From positions 35,397,786 to 35,461,785 of the forward strand of contig QCXZ01000041.1 of NCBI GenBank assembly GCA_025024175.1: a stretch of DNA of 64,000 nucleotides. Reading direction: 5' to 3'. The position numbers and the translations under genes were made by a program. Positions 1 to 10,700 of this stretch are shown here, piece by piece (position 1 is the first letter of the stretch; each line of letters begins with the position of its first letter). The notes under the pieces were generated by a model that saw only the letters and a list, made by a program, of their open reading frames with translations, did not search any database and was not told the DNA's origin. This DNA is from Rhyzopertha dominica. Its lineage: Eukaryota; Arthropoda; Insecta; Coleoptera; Bostrichidae.

Positions 1-89
1 TAACTTTTTAAGATTTTTTTCAAATCCGCAAGGAGTTATGACTTGTTAATGAAAGAGATGTAATTAATCAAGAAAAGATTAGACAATGA

Positions 90-297
90 TATCGAGAATT
101 CAAGAATAGGCGCACTAATATCATGTTGAATAGCGAAGTAGCAGGCCCATGGCCCAATGTCCAGACTGATGAACCCGTTCAACAGATGGAGCAAAAGCTT
201 CAATCTGATCGACAGTTGACAGCTTTCCACTTGCTGAACGCAGCACCATATTTGAGACTGTTACGAAAGGGCTTGGACTACGCATATTGTGTGCAAG
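90..297 (+). CDS. Candidate internal exon, product unrecognised
   Basis: The frame is open from just after a TGA at 87-89 and reads about 69 codons with balanced composition, including the stretches GPWPNVQTDEP and AFHLLNAAPYLRLLRKG. These look more like conserved protein than the AT-driven frames around them. It ends at CAAG|GTAGGT, a good splice-donor match at 298. No convincing pyrimidine-rich acceptor is visible upstream, so the left boundary is uncertain; an ATG at 123 is the alternative start. I do not recognise the family. It has no TE-like motif and is the only host-exon candidate I would put forward, but it could still be a chance frame. Confidence 0.3.
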
Positions 298-1599
298 GTA
301 GGTACTAAAAATGTTACCGATATTGATACAACGTTTCATGTAAGCTTGTGGGCTGGACATCTTTAAGGCTTCAAGAACTATTGAAGTTTCTATGCAAATC
401 CTCTTCACAATTTCTTTGAGTAACTTAAATCGTCTGAAATAAAACTAATAAACACCCTCACACATTTAACTGATTTTAAACATCCCAGAGAGGATCGTCC
501 ATTCAAAAATAAAGCGCCCGGTTATTTGCTTACAAAGCGATCGTATCGTAATTTACATGTACAAATAAACATATGAACAGCCCTGTTCTGTGTTAATTTC
601 ACATGGTCCAAAACAATTCCGTTTGAAATTAGCGGATATATTCATTACATATTCCCGGCACGGCGTTAATTTATTTTGCGGCATTATGCGACGTAATGAA
701 TAGCTGCGAGTCTCGTGGCGATGCGAACTTGCATTAAAATGTTCATTTCTAATAGAAACTCCGACACAGAGCGACCACAGGGCCATTTATATTGGGGTCC
801 ACAAGTGGAATATTGTTTCCCAGACGGTCTGGCCCTTACAAACGGATTTATACAAATGTTGATTCATATTTCACTATTGTATCTGACAGCTAACCGATTT
901 AAATTTAAATTGATGCAATAAACTTGTGGTTGGACAACCGAGCGTACTCCATGAGCCATAGACCATTTTATTGTTTTAGTACGCTAGGTTATTCTGAAAG
1001 GCTTGAATGTAGTCGACATGGTATTGTGCAATGTCTGTGTAAACCGAATACGGAAATGTAATCGTTATACCTTAGATGCTACTAAGGACTTGTTGGATTG
1101 TCTTCTCAATCTAGTATGTCAGTGATACCGCAACATCAGTCTGCAGCACATTCCAGAAGGTAGGTACTATTTATACTGAGTTATGATAAAATATAATGCT
1201 ATACTACTAAAGCGGATATATACATAAATGCTTTCTTTTCAAATCTTAATTCTATCAGCATTTAATTAATACAATTCATCTAAAGCGAAACCATCAATCT
1301 ACAACGAACAAACCTTTTGATAATTTTTACACCTTACAGCCATACTAACTTAATTATTGTCATTGAGTCTTTTTTTGTGCTAACAGCTATTTGCCTGCTT
1401 ACAGCCCTATTTTGACTATGTCTTTAAACTGCCTTTCAAATATGTGCAGTGTTTAGTAAATTATTACATTTATACAGGAAAGCCAGCTGCAACAGGAGAG
1501 CTATCAAAAAATTATATATTTAACGTAATGTTATAACGGGGATACCGACCTTTATTTAGCTTTAAGAATACTCATTATATTCTAAACCAAACTTTCGAT
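298..1599. other. No recognisable gene
   Basis: AT-rich non-coding DNA. The short open frames carry no family motif. A second AAGGTAGGTAC string at about 1157 repeats the donor-like string at 294, but no open frame leads into it. Confidence 0.5.
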
Positions 1600-1993
1600 G
1601 GAGTTCATTTCGCACCTTTTTCAGGGTTGAATATTTGTCTCAAACATTGCTTACAACTCGAAATATTTTGAGATCATCGGCGAATAATAAACATTTACTG
1701 GAAATACAAGCCACAATGTAGTTTATAAACAACGCGAATAAAAGCGGAGCCAGATTACTGCCTTGTGGAGCACCGCTAGTTGCAGTAATACTAAGAACTA
1801 CAGTTCATTATTTCCACATACTGTTGCCTTTCACTGAGATATGGACGAAAGAAGTTAACAAGATTATCGTTAAATCTAAGCGGTCGAAGGCTTTGGAAGT
1901 CGGTGTACAATCGACTTGGCGGCAAGTGTGGAAGCAACGTACTGTATAAATAAGAAAGATTTGTTTGAGTCTATCTACCTGCAAAGAAGCCAT
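1600..1993 (-). pseudogene. Jockey-like LINE reverse transcriptase fragment, minus strand
   Basis: Read on the minus strand, about 1808-1993 encodes a SKAFDRLDL block (RT motif A region, normally preceded by YTD). About 1620-1800 encodes GAPQGSNLAPLLF followed by FADDLKIFR, i.e. RT motifs B and C with an FADD catalytic box. The blocks are in different frames and interrupted by stops, so it is dead. Endonuclease and 3' parts are not seen. It lies head-to-head with the plus-strand RT remnant that follows. RT identity is secure; the clade (jockey-like) is inferred from the motif style. Confidence 0.75.
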
Positions 1994-2109
1994 GTTGACA
2001 AGGCGAGATTCTGTTTTTAACTTGAGCTAATATTTTATTGTATAAGCACGATTAAAATGGCTTGCACAAGCTAGGTAGTAGACACAGGCCAGTAGTTTTC
2101 GATCGAGTT

Positions 2110-3466
2110 GATATCGCCCTTATTAAAGTGTGCTCGGTAAATCTACTAGTACTAACCTGTGCGAATTTGTACATTACGTTTCCGAAGCTCTTGATCTTTA
2201 TAGCCAAGTTGACGTTGTTTATACTGATCTATCTAAGGCATTCGACAAGGTAAACCACCGCATACTTCTGCACAAGCTGCGCGCCGTGGTCTTTGTCATA
2301 ATCTGGCAAATTTGTTTTCGTTGATGTTGGAAAATAGGGCACAATATGTTGAACACCGAGCTTATCGTTCTAATACATTTATGTCTTGTAGTGGTGTAAC
2401 TCAAGGCACTAATCTAGGGCCTATACTTTTCTTAATTTATTTCAAAGATGTGTCTTTGTTTAGTTGCTCGACGTATGTATATGCTGACGATCTGAAGATT
2501 GCCTAACGCATTACTTCTGTCGGTGACTACTTCGCACTGCAGCAAGATTTAGATAAGTTTTGGTGTTGGTGTGTTAAAAACAAACTGACAATTAATATTG
2601 ATAAATGTAATTCCATCACCTTCAGTAATTATTGTATAAGCGGGGCAGTGGTTGGCAAGGTCATGCAAATTAAGGATTTTGGTGTTATTATGGATAGCCA
2701 GCTTACATTCAGGCAGCATTTTCAGTACATACATGTATACACACTCCGCCAAAATGCTGAATTTTATTTTTAGAAATACCAAAGAATTTAACAACACGGA
2801 TGCCATTTTGGCTCTGTATTTTTCCTTAGTAAGATCAAAGCTAGAGTATTGTTCTACAGTGTGCAGTCCATTTTATGACTGTCATATTCTAATGANCGAG
2901 CCTATTCAGCGTAGGGTTTGTAGATATACTTATTACATCCAGAAAGAAAACTTCCTTCATAACAATTACTGTTGGAATTTAATCTGGAAACTTTGAGTAC
3001 CCGTGGAACGTTGGCTTCTTTAGCATTTTTGTTCAAACTTGTTCATGGTCAAATCGCGTCCAGTCTATTATATGAAGTGTGCTTTCATGTTCCACGTCTA
3101 AACTCCAGCAACTCGATCACTTTTAGTACTAAATATGCTAGAACTACTCATTTCTATAATTCACCTTTAAACAGTGCAATCCGTACATACATTTCCATTT
3201 CCTCTTGATATTTTCCGATATGTTGGTAATATTAAGTTATTATTAAAAAATGCGCTATAGCTATTCGTGAGCACTTGTAGTTTAAAACTTAAACTTGTAT
3301 AATGTCGCATTGCATACACGCTGTGTTGTTCTCATTGTGTTGGTAATGTCTTTGTATGCGCGTCTATTATTGTCTTACTTTCTGTTCGTATGTTATTTGC
3401 GCTATACTTACATGTATTTCCTTTNCTCTACCCACTTAGATTACGGTCTGTTGGGTTCTAATAAAT
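2110..3466 (+). pseudogene. Jockey-like LINE reverse transcriptase and 3' end, degraded
   Basis: Three overlapping frames carry RT blocks in order: YTDLSKAFDKVNHRILLHKL near 2220-2280 (motif A), GVTQGTNLGPILF near 2390-2430 (motif B) and YADDLKIA near 2481-2505 (catalytic motif C). The RT C-terminal region follows with SLVRSKLEYCSTVCSPF near 2825-2870 and reaches a stop near 3208. The 3' UTR ends in TCTAATAAATGG and runs straight into an ATT microsatellite, as LINE tails often do. The N-terminal endonuclease is missing, as expected for a 5'-truncated copy. Frameshifts and stops make it non-functional. Confidence 0.85.
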
Positions 3467-3467
3467 G

Positions 3468-3525
<58 letters not shown>

Positions 3526-3563
3526 CATCATCATTAGTATTATTATTATTATTATTATTATTA
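3466..3563 (+). repeat. ATT/TAT trinucleotide microsatellite at LINE 3' end
   Basis: About 30 TTA units, interrupted by ATCATCATCATTAG near 3525-3538. It begins exactly where the LINE 3' UTR stops, so it probably grew from the retrotransposon tail. Poly-tyrosine and poly-asparagine frames here are artefacts. Confidence 0.9.
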
Positions 3564-5120
3564 AAGATTGGTACAACCTCAGCTAACTTTCCATCATGTA
3601 GCGCACAATCTCGCAATAGAAATGTCGGTATCTGATCTGCACTTTGCGTCATTTTAGATTTCTGCATTTTCAAAACCCGTTAAACATGTTCTTGCGAAAG
3701 GAACTTTATAGCAAAATATCCTTAGCAAAAAAAAATTATGCCAACACATTTCCATAGCAGCGTACGAAGACAGATCTTTCCTCTTGGTTTTGGGTGCACC
3801 TTGTGCCATATTAGCTTAAAAAGTGCCATCTACCAGTACTAATATAGATGTCATGTCCAATAAGCGTGTTATACCTTTATACATACGCGCTACGACGTCA
3901 ACAAGAGCTTCGGCCATTTAGCACCCGTATTGCTATTCGCCATAATCGTTTGAATTTTCTTATTCCATTTCTTAGGGTGANGCAAAAAGTTTTTATATCA
4001 ACGGCACGCTATTTGAGTAGTTCATGAGAATATTAAGCTATAATAGCAATGGTTATGCGGATTACTGCGATTACTGGAAAACACCCATTTCTTACATTAT
4101 CGACTTGACGATCAGTTTTTGCTTTCTGTTAAAATAATATATTTGGGGAAAAATTTTCATTTAATCACCTTACCAATTTTATTATGTCAGCAATGACTAA
4201 TAATGAATCATAGTGTTCAAGCTCCACAGATATGTTTTAGTTATTAGTGTTGTTGATTAAAGTTATACGTGTCAGTGGCATAAAATACATAAGAAATCAA
4301 ATATTGATTCATTATTCCCACATGCCCAACGTTTCTGTTTCTTCGCGATTCCGTCCTACATTAGTATGTTTGATTCACCCCAAGTTCTCACCCCATCCGC
4401 AAACTGTAGCGATTCGCTCCGGTCGTGGAGACAAATAGGAATTTTTGCAAGAATTTAGGAGGGTCCTCCCCTGGGGCTGCCGTCCTCGGCGCCTATGCAG
4501 AATATCGATAAATCCGTGTAAACATCCCTACCTTTGCATGCTGCGTATACAAACAAGACGTCCGCTTAACGGTCCCTGCGACGTTCTCTGAGCAATTGCC
4601 CCGCGTATGTATGGAAGGTCTCAAACCGCTAAGCACTTGTCTACCCCAATTTCCGCACCCCCATTGCCGAGGGTGGATGATTCACTTAGTGGAATGGCCG
4701 ACACAAACCCGTCATACACATATCTTCGTGCTCATCCCGTAATCCGCCTGCATCTGGATTATCCGAGCGGCCTGGGGGATGAGATCCCATTTTTTTGACA
4801 TCCGCCTCTCTCAAAACCTAGCGGCTCTCTTGGGTAAGGACTTCAGTTGTAGTGATATCACGGCAGTAAACCAATTTTGAAGCTGAACTTATGCAGGTGT
4901 AAGACACAAAGAACAAAAAGTGTTAAACGCAAACAACCCTTTAACATAACCAAAGATAATACTTTTATACAGGTTGTTTCACGAATGATAATGAGCCTGA
5001 CGAGATTTAAAGTGTATGCTGTAGTGTTGTGTGGAGTAATTAACATAAAAGCTATATGTGAGCCTTGTTCTTATTTATGTTCCATCACTATTTCCGCGCG
5101 GAGGAAAAAATTATTAACAA
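3564..5120. other. No recognisable gene
   Basis: Mostly unique AT-rich sequence. About 4320-4800 is more GC-rich and holds a 63-codon frame at 4607-4798 with no known domain. I cannot assign anything here. Confidence 0.5.
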
Positions 5121-5446
5121 CAAGGTTTCTATAAATAATGATTTATGGATCCAGGGTGCTTATGAAAAAGAAAAAAGTGACGTATACCTGTCATTTGTCG
5201 ATTTTTGAATTATTTTATATATGGTATGAGAAAACGCCAGGGAGTGGGTATTTTCAACATATTCTGTAGTGTTTTGTGGATAATTAAATTTAGGGTTGAG
5301 TAAAGCTTACATTTCTGAGTTGTGAGGTGACATTGATCTTCAACCTTCGGTACTATCGCTTGCTTGGCAGCAGTTACAAAAAGGCGGCACAAAAAATACA
5401 GAAATCAACGCCGCCCGCGTTGCATGAATCATTTATAGGAACCCTG
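5121..5446 (-). mobile_element. Family A MITE, copy 1, short form
   Basis: Termini are inverted repeats: the right end, read on the minus strand, starts CAGGGTTCCTATAAATGATT and the left end CAAGGTTTCTATAAATAATG. A TA follows the right end, fitting the TA target duplication typical of the Tc1/mariner superfamily. The interior shares GCGGGCGGC, the GCCGCCTTTTTGTAACTGC block and a GATCAATGTCACCTCAC block with the copies near 34.1, 44.8 and 45.2 kb. At about 326 bp with no coding capacity it is a non-autonomous element. It lies inverted relative to the other copies. Confidence 0.85.
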
Positions 5447-6540
5447 TATAAAACCAATGTCACTCAAAGAAAGAGAATATCTTACTGACTATGGATTGTG
5501 CATCTCGCCGAGAAGTTTTTAAACATAACTTATTTATATTATTTACTTCAGCTGTGAAGGCAGTAAGCAACTTTTATAAGAATGCCCTCTTTGGAGAAAT
5601 GTCACGTATTTTGAAAGCCATACTCGAATATCGTATAGTAAAAATTTTAGTGTTAGTTACGTGGTCGATCTGGAGAAATAAGTCTTTATCTGACTTTGCG
5701 TTTACCACCAATCGCACTAAAAATATATATCTCTTAAATGATTTTGATTAAAAAATCTCCATATTAGTTATCAGTTTAGTAAACAGCCACTCTTAAAACA
5801 TGTTTAGGTCCACTGTATGTAAACTGTAATTGTTACAGGTTTTTAGTGAAAAAAAAATGCTGTTAGAACTATCTGATTAGAAATCGGCTGTATGAAGCAA
5901 GCTAAAAAGTAGACAGACTTTATGATGAGCACACTTACTTAGTACAAATATGATATTTTTTGATAATATCTTCTTCTTCTTAAACCCCCGAAACGACTAT
6001 ATATCTAACACTTAAAGATCAGCTAGGCTACCGTAGTATAATGCTTGTCGGAGGAAGTGCTATTTCATCTAAAAAAGGACATTCTTGTGAAGTTGTTAAT
6101 TGTTTTCACTGCTGAAAATATTGTAAATTAGTTATATATAACTCTTCACATATACATAATCCAATGCAGTAAAAAGCTATTTTTTTGCGTGATTATAATC
6201 AAAAAGTTTGTCTCAGTGCAGAAATAATGGTGGAGCAAAAACTTTTTGTACGAACCTTATAATAAAGGCTTTGCAGTTAACCAGCATCAAAATATTATTT
6301 TGCAATATTGCCATTATTTCAAGGTCCAGTTATATAATTCTGATTTATTGTTTGTTGTTAGGCTTTCCAATAAATTTTCTTGAAATCTGGGCTGGAGCCG
6401 TGTCTTCAAATGGCATATCTCTAGTGATAAACTTTGACTTTACTTACTGATCATAACTATGTACACACAGTCACTTTAAATGTCCATATTTCGCACTTAT
6501 TTCTAGATTAACAAATGTAATTAATAGCAGTAAACATCAA
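5447..6540. other. No recognisable gene
   Basis: AT-rich. Frames at 5491-5751 and 6208-6450 have no recognised domain and AT-driven composition, so I do not call them genes. Confidence 0.5.
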
Positions 6541-6740
6541 TACTATGTTTCACATGTTGCAGTTCATCTGCACATGACAGAGTTTAATACAACAATAGTG
6601 TTTGTATACCGACCACCGCTGGGAAGCTTTGATCGCCTGATAAGTCAAATACAACAAACTCTGAGTAAAATGCATAGCTTCAAGCATGATGCTAGGGTCG
6701 TAGTTGTCGGTGACTTCAACATGAGAAGCCTACAATATGG
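6541..6740 (+). pseudogene. Endonuclease (EEP superfamily) fragment of a retroelement or Helitron-like element
   Basis: One frame from about 6541 reads TIVFVYRPPLGSF and then VVVVGDFNM. The YRPP and GDFN motifs are hallmarks of the apurinic-like endonuclease domain found in LINEs and in Helentron-type Helitrons. Only about 65 residues survive before the frame closes in poly-T, so the RT or helicase partner cannot be identified. The domain assignment is good; which element it came from is not known. Confidence 0.6.
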
Positions 6741-6770
6741 TATAATAATATTTTTTTTCTTGTAAAATAT

Positions 6771-7424
6771 ACATCTTAAATCTTCGCTATCATTTGACAA
6801 AGCGGAACAGTAAAAGTATCTCTCACTTTCTGACGGTACTATGGAGCATTGCTTAACTTATAATGTTTGGATAATATATGTCCGTTATTTGTGTCACAAT
6901 AAACATTTTCCCGTGCTAAATTACATTTATATAATTAACCTTCAAATATCGTATTATATGACATAAAGGAAGGGATGGTTGGAACATAGCCTATCCATTA
7001 AAAACGAACATAAGTACATAGAAAAAATTGCAGAAGTAGCACTTCCTCCCTTTCCGTTTGCCTGAAACACATGGGCATGACTTCCGTAACGTGGAGCGAT
7101 TTATAGCAGTGTTGTATACTCGCTTCAACTGTGTTGAATAACGAAACCTCATGGGTACCATACAGAAACCTTAAACGGACCTAAAGGATGACTTTAAATA
7201 GAGAATCGACAAAAGGTTTTGAACTAATAGAACTAATACAAAAAATCTGAAATTGTAAAATAACCTGGGAAATAAGAAACGACATACGACACTTCTGATG
7301 AACTCCATCTATATTTCGCATTCGCTGTACAGTCCCTTATTATTAAAGATATGAAAGTGCATTTTTAGGAATTGGTGCCTATATGTATAAGCGGCAGACA
7401 AGAGTGTTCACACAAAATTAAATT
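6771..7424. other. No recognisable gene
   Basis: AT-rich flank of the gypsy insertion; nothing supported. Confidence 0.5.
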
Positions 7425-7429
7425 AGAAG

Positions 7430-7676
7430 TGTAACGCTCAGCCGGCGTATCGTCATGCGGCCACCGCACGTACCGTACCTGCTGCTTGGACGAGCGCTGC
7501 GACGAGGACGTGCAGGACCCGCAGTCTCCAAGGAGTTTGAAGTTGTTATTAAATAATAGAACTGGATTGTCAATATTTTAAAAAGCACATAATATTATAC
7601 TTTCTATTATTAACACGAGTATTATTTGCTTCCATAAACAAATCCTCTAAAGTACGCACGTACTAGCGACGTTATA
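7430..7676 (+). repeat. 5' LTR of gypsy element
   Basis: 247 bp, starting TGTAACGCTC and ending GACGTTATA, giving short imperfect inverted ends (TGTAAC/TATAAC). It differs from the 3' LTR by a 10-bp segment CGCAGTCTCC present only here and by C instead of T in TGCTTCCATAA. The LTR should carry the promoter and polyadenylation signal; no textbook TATA box stands out. Confidence 0.95.
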
Positions 7677-7679
7677 AAG

Positions 7680-7697
7680 TGGCGCCCAACGTGGGGC
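7680..7697 (+). promoter_or_regulatory. Primer binding site
   Basis: TGGCGCCCAACGTGGGGC lies 3 bp after the 5' LTR. It starts with TGG as expected for pairing to the CCA end of a host tRNA that primes minus-strand DNA synthesis. I do not assign the tRNA species. Confidence 0.85.
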
Positions 7698-7785
7698 CAT
7701 CTCCCTACAAAGTTTTGTAACGCGTAGTGTGTGTCGAAAAAACGAAGAGGATTGTGAAAGTCTGATTAGCTACACCAACGTACCG

Positions 7786-10700
7786 ATGCCAAGAGACGAG
7801 GAAGAAACACCATCTTGCACAACGGAGGACGCTACGATACCGCCGCAACCGGGGTATTCGCTCAGGCCGCTTCCCTCCAGACAAGAACGGAAACCGGCAG
7901 CCGAAACGGACAACCTTGTAGCAATGACCACGGAGCAGCTTCAGCAGCTACTACAATCCATAAAGGCAACCCCCATGACCACCATACAGCCAAATGGGAA
8001 TTTCTCAACCTGTCAGTCGCGATTTTCGGGCAACAAAGGTGAGTCAGTAGAAGCTTTCATCAATGCAATTTGTATCTTCAAGGAATGCGTCTACATGTCT
8101 GACGAAAACGCCCTGAAGGGACTACCTATGCTGTTACATTCTGTAGCAGCGACGTGGTGGCAAGGAGTTAAAGGTACCATTGCTACGTGGGTTGCCGCGA
8201 CAGAAGGACTGCGACGTGCATTTGGAGTACACAAGCCCGCATACGTAATTTTTAGAGAATTGTTTTCCTCTGAACAAAAAAACGAACCAACGGATGTGTT
8301 CGTCGACAAAGCTAGGGCGCTATTGTCGCATCTACCGAGTGAACCATCGTTACCCGTGAAGCTACAGCTGGACATGATTTATGGATTGCTACATCCCAAG
8401 ATCAGAAAAAGAGTCGCACGCGAAGACTTTGGAGATTTCGATAGGCTTCGAGAACTCGCCAGAGCAGTGGAGGACAGCTACGCCGAAGAAAAAAGGACAC
8501 CGATACCAGACGATTTTCCAAGGGTAACGAAAGAACGACCCCGCTGTAAGTATTGTCGCTTCTTAGGACACACGCAGTCAGAGTGTCGTAAATTCGAACA
8601 GGCCCGCGAACCTCATTCACGGAGTTTCGCGCCACGCCCGCGAGAGAATGGAAGAGACCGTGGCGATACCTCGCCAGGTATTTCGTGTTACAAATGCGGT
8701 CTACTCGGGTACCTAAGTAGCCAGTGTCCGCGTTGCAAGGACTCTAGCGTACGACCGCGAGATACAGACGTTTCGCATGTTAATTTATTATACAACGAGT
8801 TACAAGAAGGAAAAATAATGGAGCCGCGAATGAACAGACCGCTGCTGGAAGTGACATGCGAGGGAATCACCGGGTTAGCATGTGTAGACACTGGAGCTCG
8901 ACAGAGCGTTGCTGGAGAACGACTTCGTCGACATCTCGTAGAGCGTGGTCATCGCGCTATCATCGCTAACATGCGTCTTGTACTAGCAGACGGCGTACCA
9001 CGAGAAGTCATCACACACAGTTTTAGAACGATCATCGAGATCGCAAACGGGCGTATTCCACTAAGCTTCTTGTCAATACCAGATCACCCTGAAGCAAAAA
9101 CCTTATTGGGAATAGATTTCATAGCTGCTGCGGACATGATTATAGATGTACCGAGGATGCAATGGCGCTTTTCAGACGAGGGCCAGTTCAAGCGCTTCGC
9201 GGAATACCCTGTCAAGGAGGTAAACGCAGAAATCAGTGGAATCGAGGTATTACGCACCGACGAGGGAGCCGCCATTACCAATGCTGAGGATCGNNCTAAG
9301 ATACAAAAGCTTCTAGNAGATAATCAGGACGTTTTTCGTCCACCTGCAGGGCCGACTCCATACGCCGAGCATCGCATCAAATTGACCAGTGACGAACCAG
9401 TGGCAGTACCACCGCATCGGCTTTCACCCACGAAGAGAGAAATTCTCAAGATCAAATTGGAAGAGATGTTAAATGATGGAATAGTAGAAGAGTGCGAATC
9501 ACCGTACGCCGCACCCGTTGTTTTAGTGCAAAAGAAAACGGGCGATTTTCGAGTGTGCATAGATTACCGTGGATTGAACGCGATTACAGTGCCGGACAGG
9601 TATCCGCTCCCTCGAATAGAGGACCTCTTACATTCCGCCGTGCGCACGTCGTTTATGTCAACCCTCGATTTGCGATCGGGATACTGGCAAGTAGCAGTGC
9701 GGGAGAGCGATAGAGACAAAACCGCGTTCGTGACGCCTTTCGGTACCTATCGTTTCTTAAGGATGCCTTTCGGTCTTCGTTGTGCCGGTGCAACCTTCCA
9801 ACGATTAATGGACAAATTCCGCGCGGGATTATCCACTGTTACAATCCTAGTGTACCTTGACGACATTATTGTACTTTCGGACACATTTGAAAAACATTTG
9901 TCGGACCTCGCCGCCGTTTTCTTACGACTGAGGCAGTTTCGATTACATGCCAATCGTGATAAATGCATGTTTGCTTGCAACAAAGTTAAATACTTGGGAC
10001 ACCTGATCACACCTAGCGGTATATCTGCGGATCCTGGAAAAGTTGATGCCATAGCAGGTATGAAACCTCCAAGGAAACTGAAACAATTAAGAGGGTTTTT
10101 ACAGACATGTTCTTGGTTTCGACGCTTTGTACCCGATTTTGCAGCTGTTGCCAAGCCACTAACTGACCTCACGAAAAAGGACATTTCATGGATATGGACC
10201 GAGGCTCAAGATGCAGCATTCAAACGCCTCAAAGAAGCTCTGGTCACCGCTCCAATTCTCCGACAAGCTGACCCGACTCTGCCCTACATCCTCCGAACGG
10301 ATGCCAGTGCTTATGCTATTGGGGCGTGTTTACTCCAGGGGGAGGCACAAGAAGAGCGGCCAGTGGAGTACGCAAGCCGATTACTGACGAAAGCTGAAAG
10401 CAACTATTCAACTACTCAGAGAGAAGCCCTCGCTGTAGTATATGCTGTGAAGAAATTTCGAGGCTACGTCGACGGTTGCCCAATAAGAATTGCTACAGAC
10501 CATCAACCTCTCAGATGGCTAATGTCTTTAAAGGCACCTAGCGGCCGTCTAGCTAGATGGGCTTTAGAATTGCAAGAATATGACCTGCTAATCGAATATA
10601 CGCCAGGTAGGTGCAATTTTCTGGCCGATATGCTTTCTAGGCCCCCGATCGAGAAAATTGACACCGAAGCTTGCGAGGTAAGCTCAATATCAATAACGCT

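Noticed and set aside
3295..3673. Poly-tyrosine and poly-asparagine proteins
   Set aside because: They are translations of the ATT microsatellite.
4607..4798. 63-codon frame in a GC-richer patch as a host exon
   Set aside because: No splice sites in phase and no recognised motif; raised GC explains the open frame.
7729..7785. GTG at 7729 as start of the gypsy polyprotein
   Set aside because: GTG starts are not expected in animal mRNAs; the first ATG in frame is at 7786.
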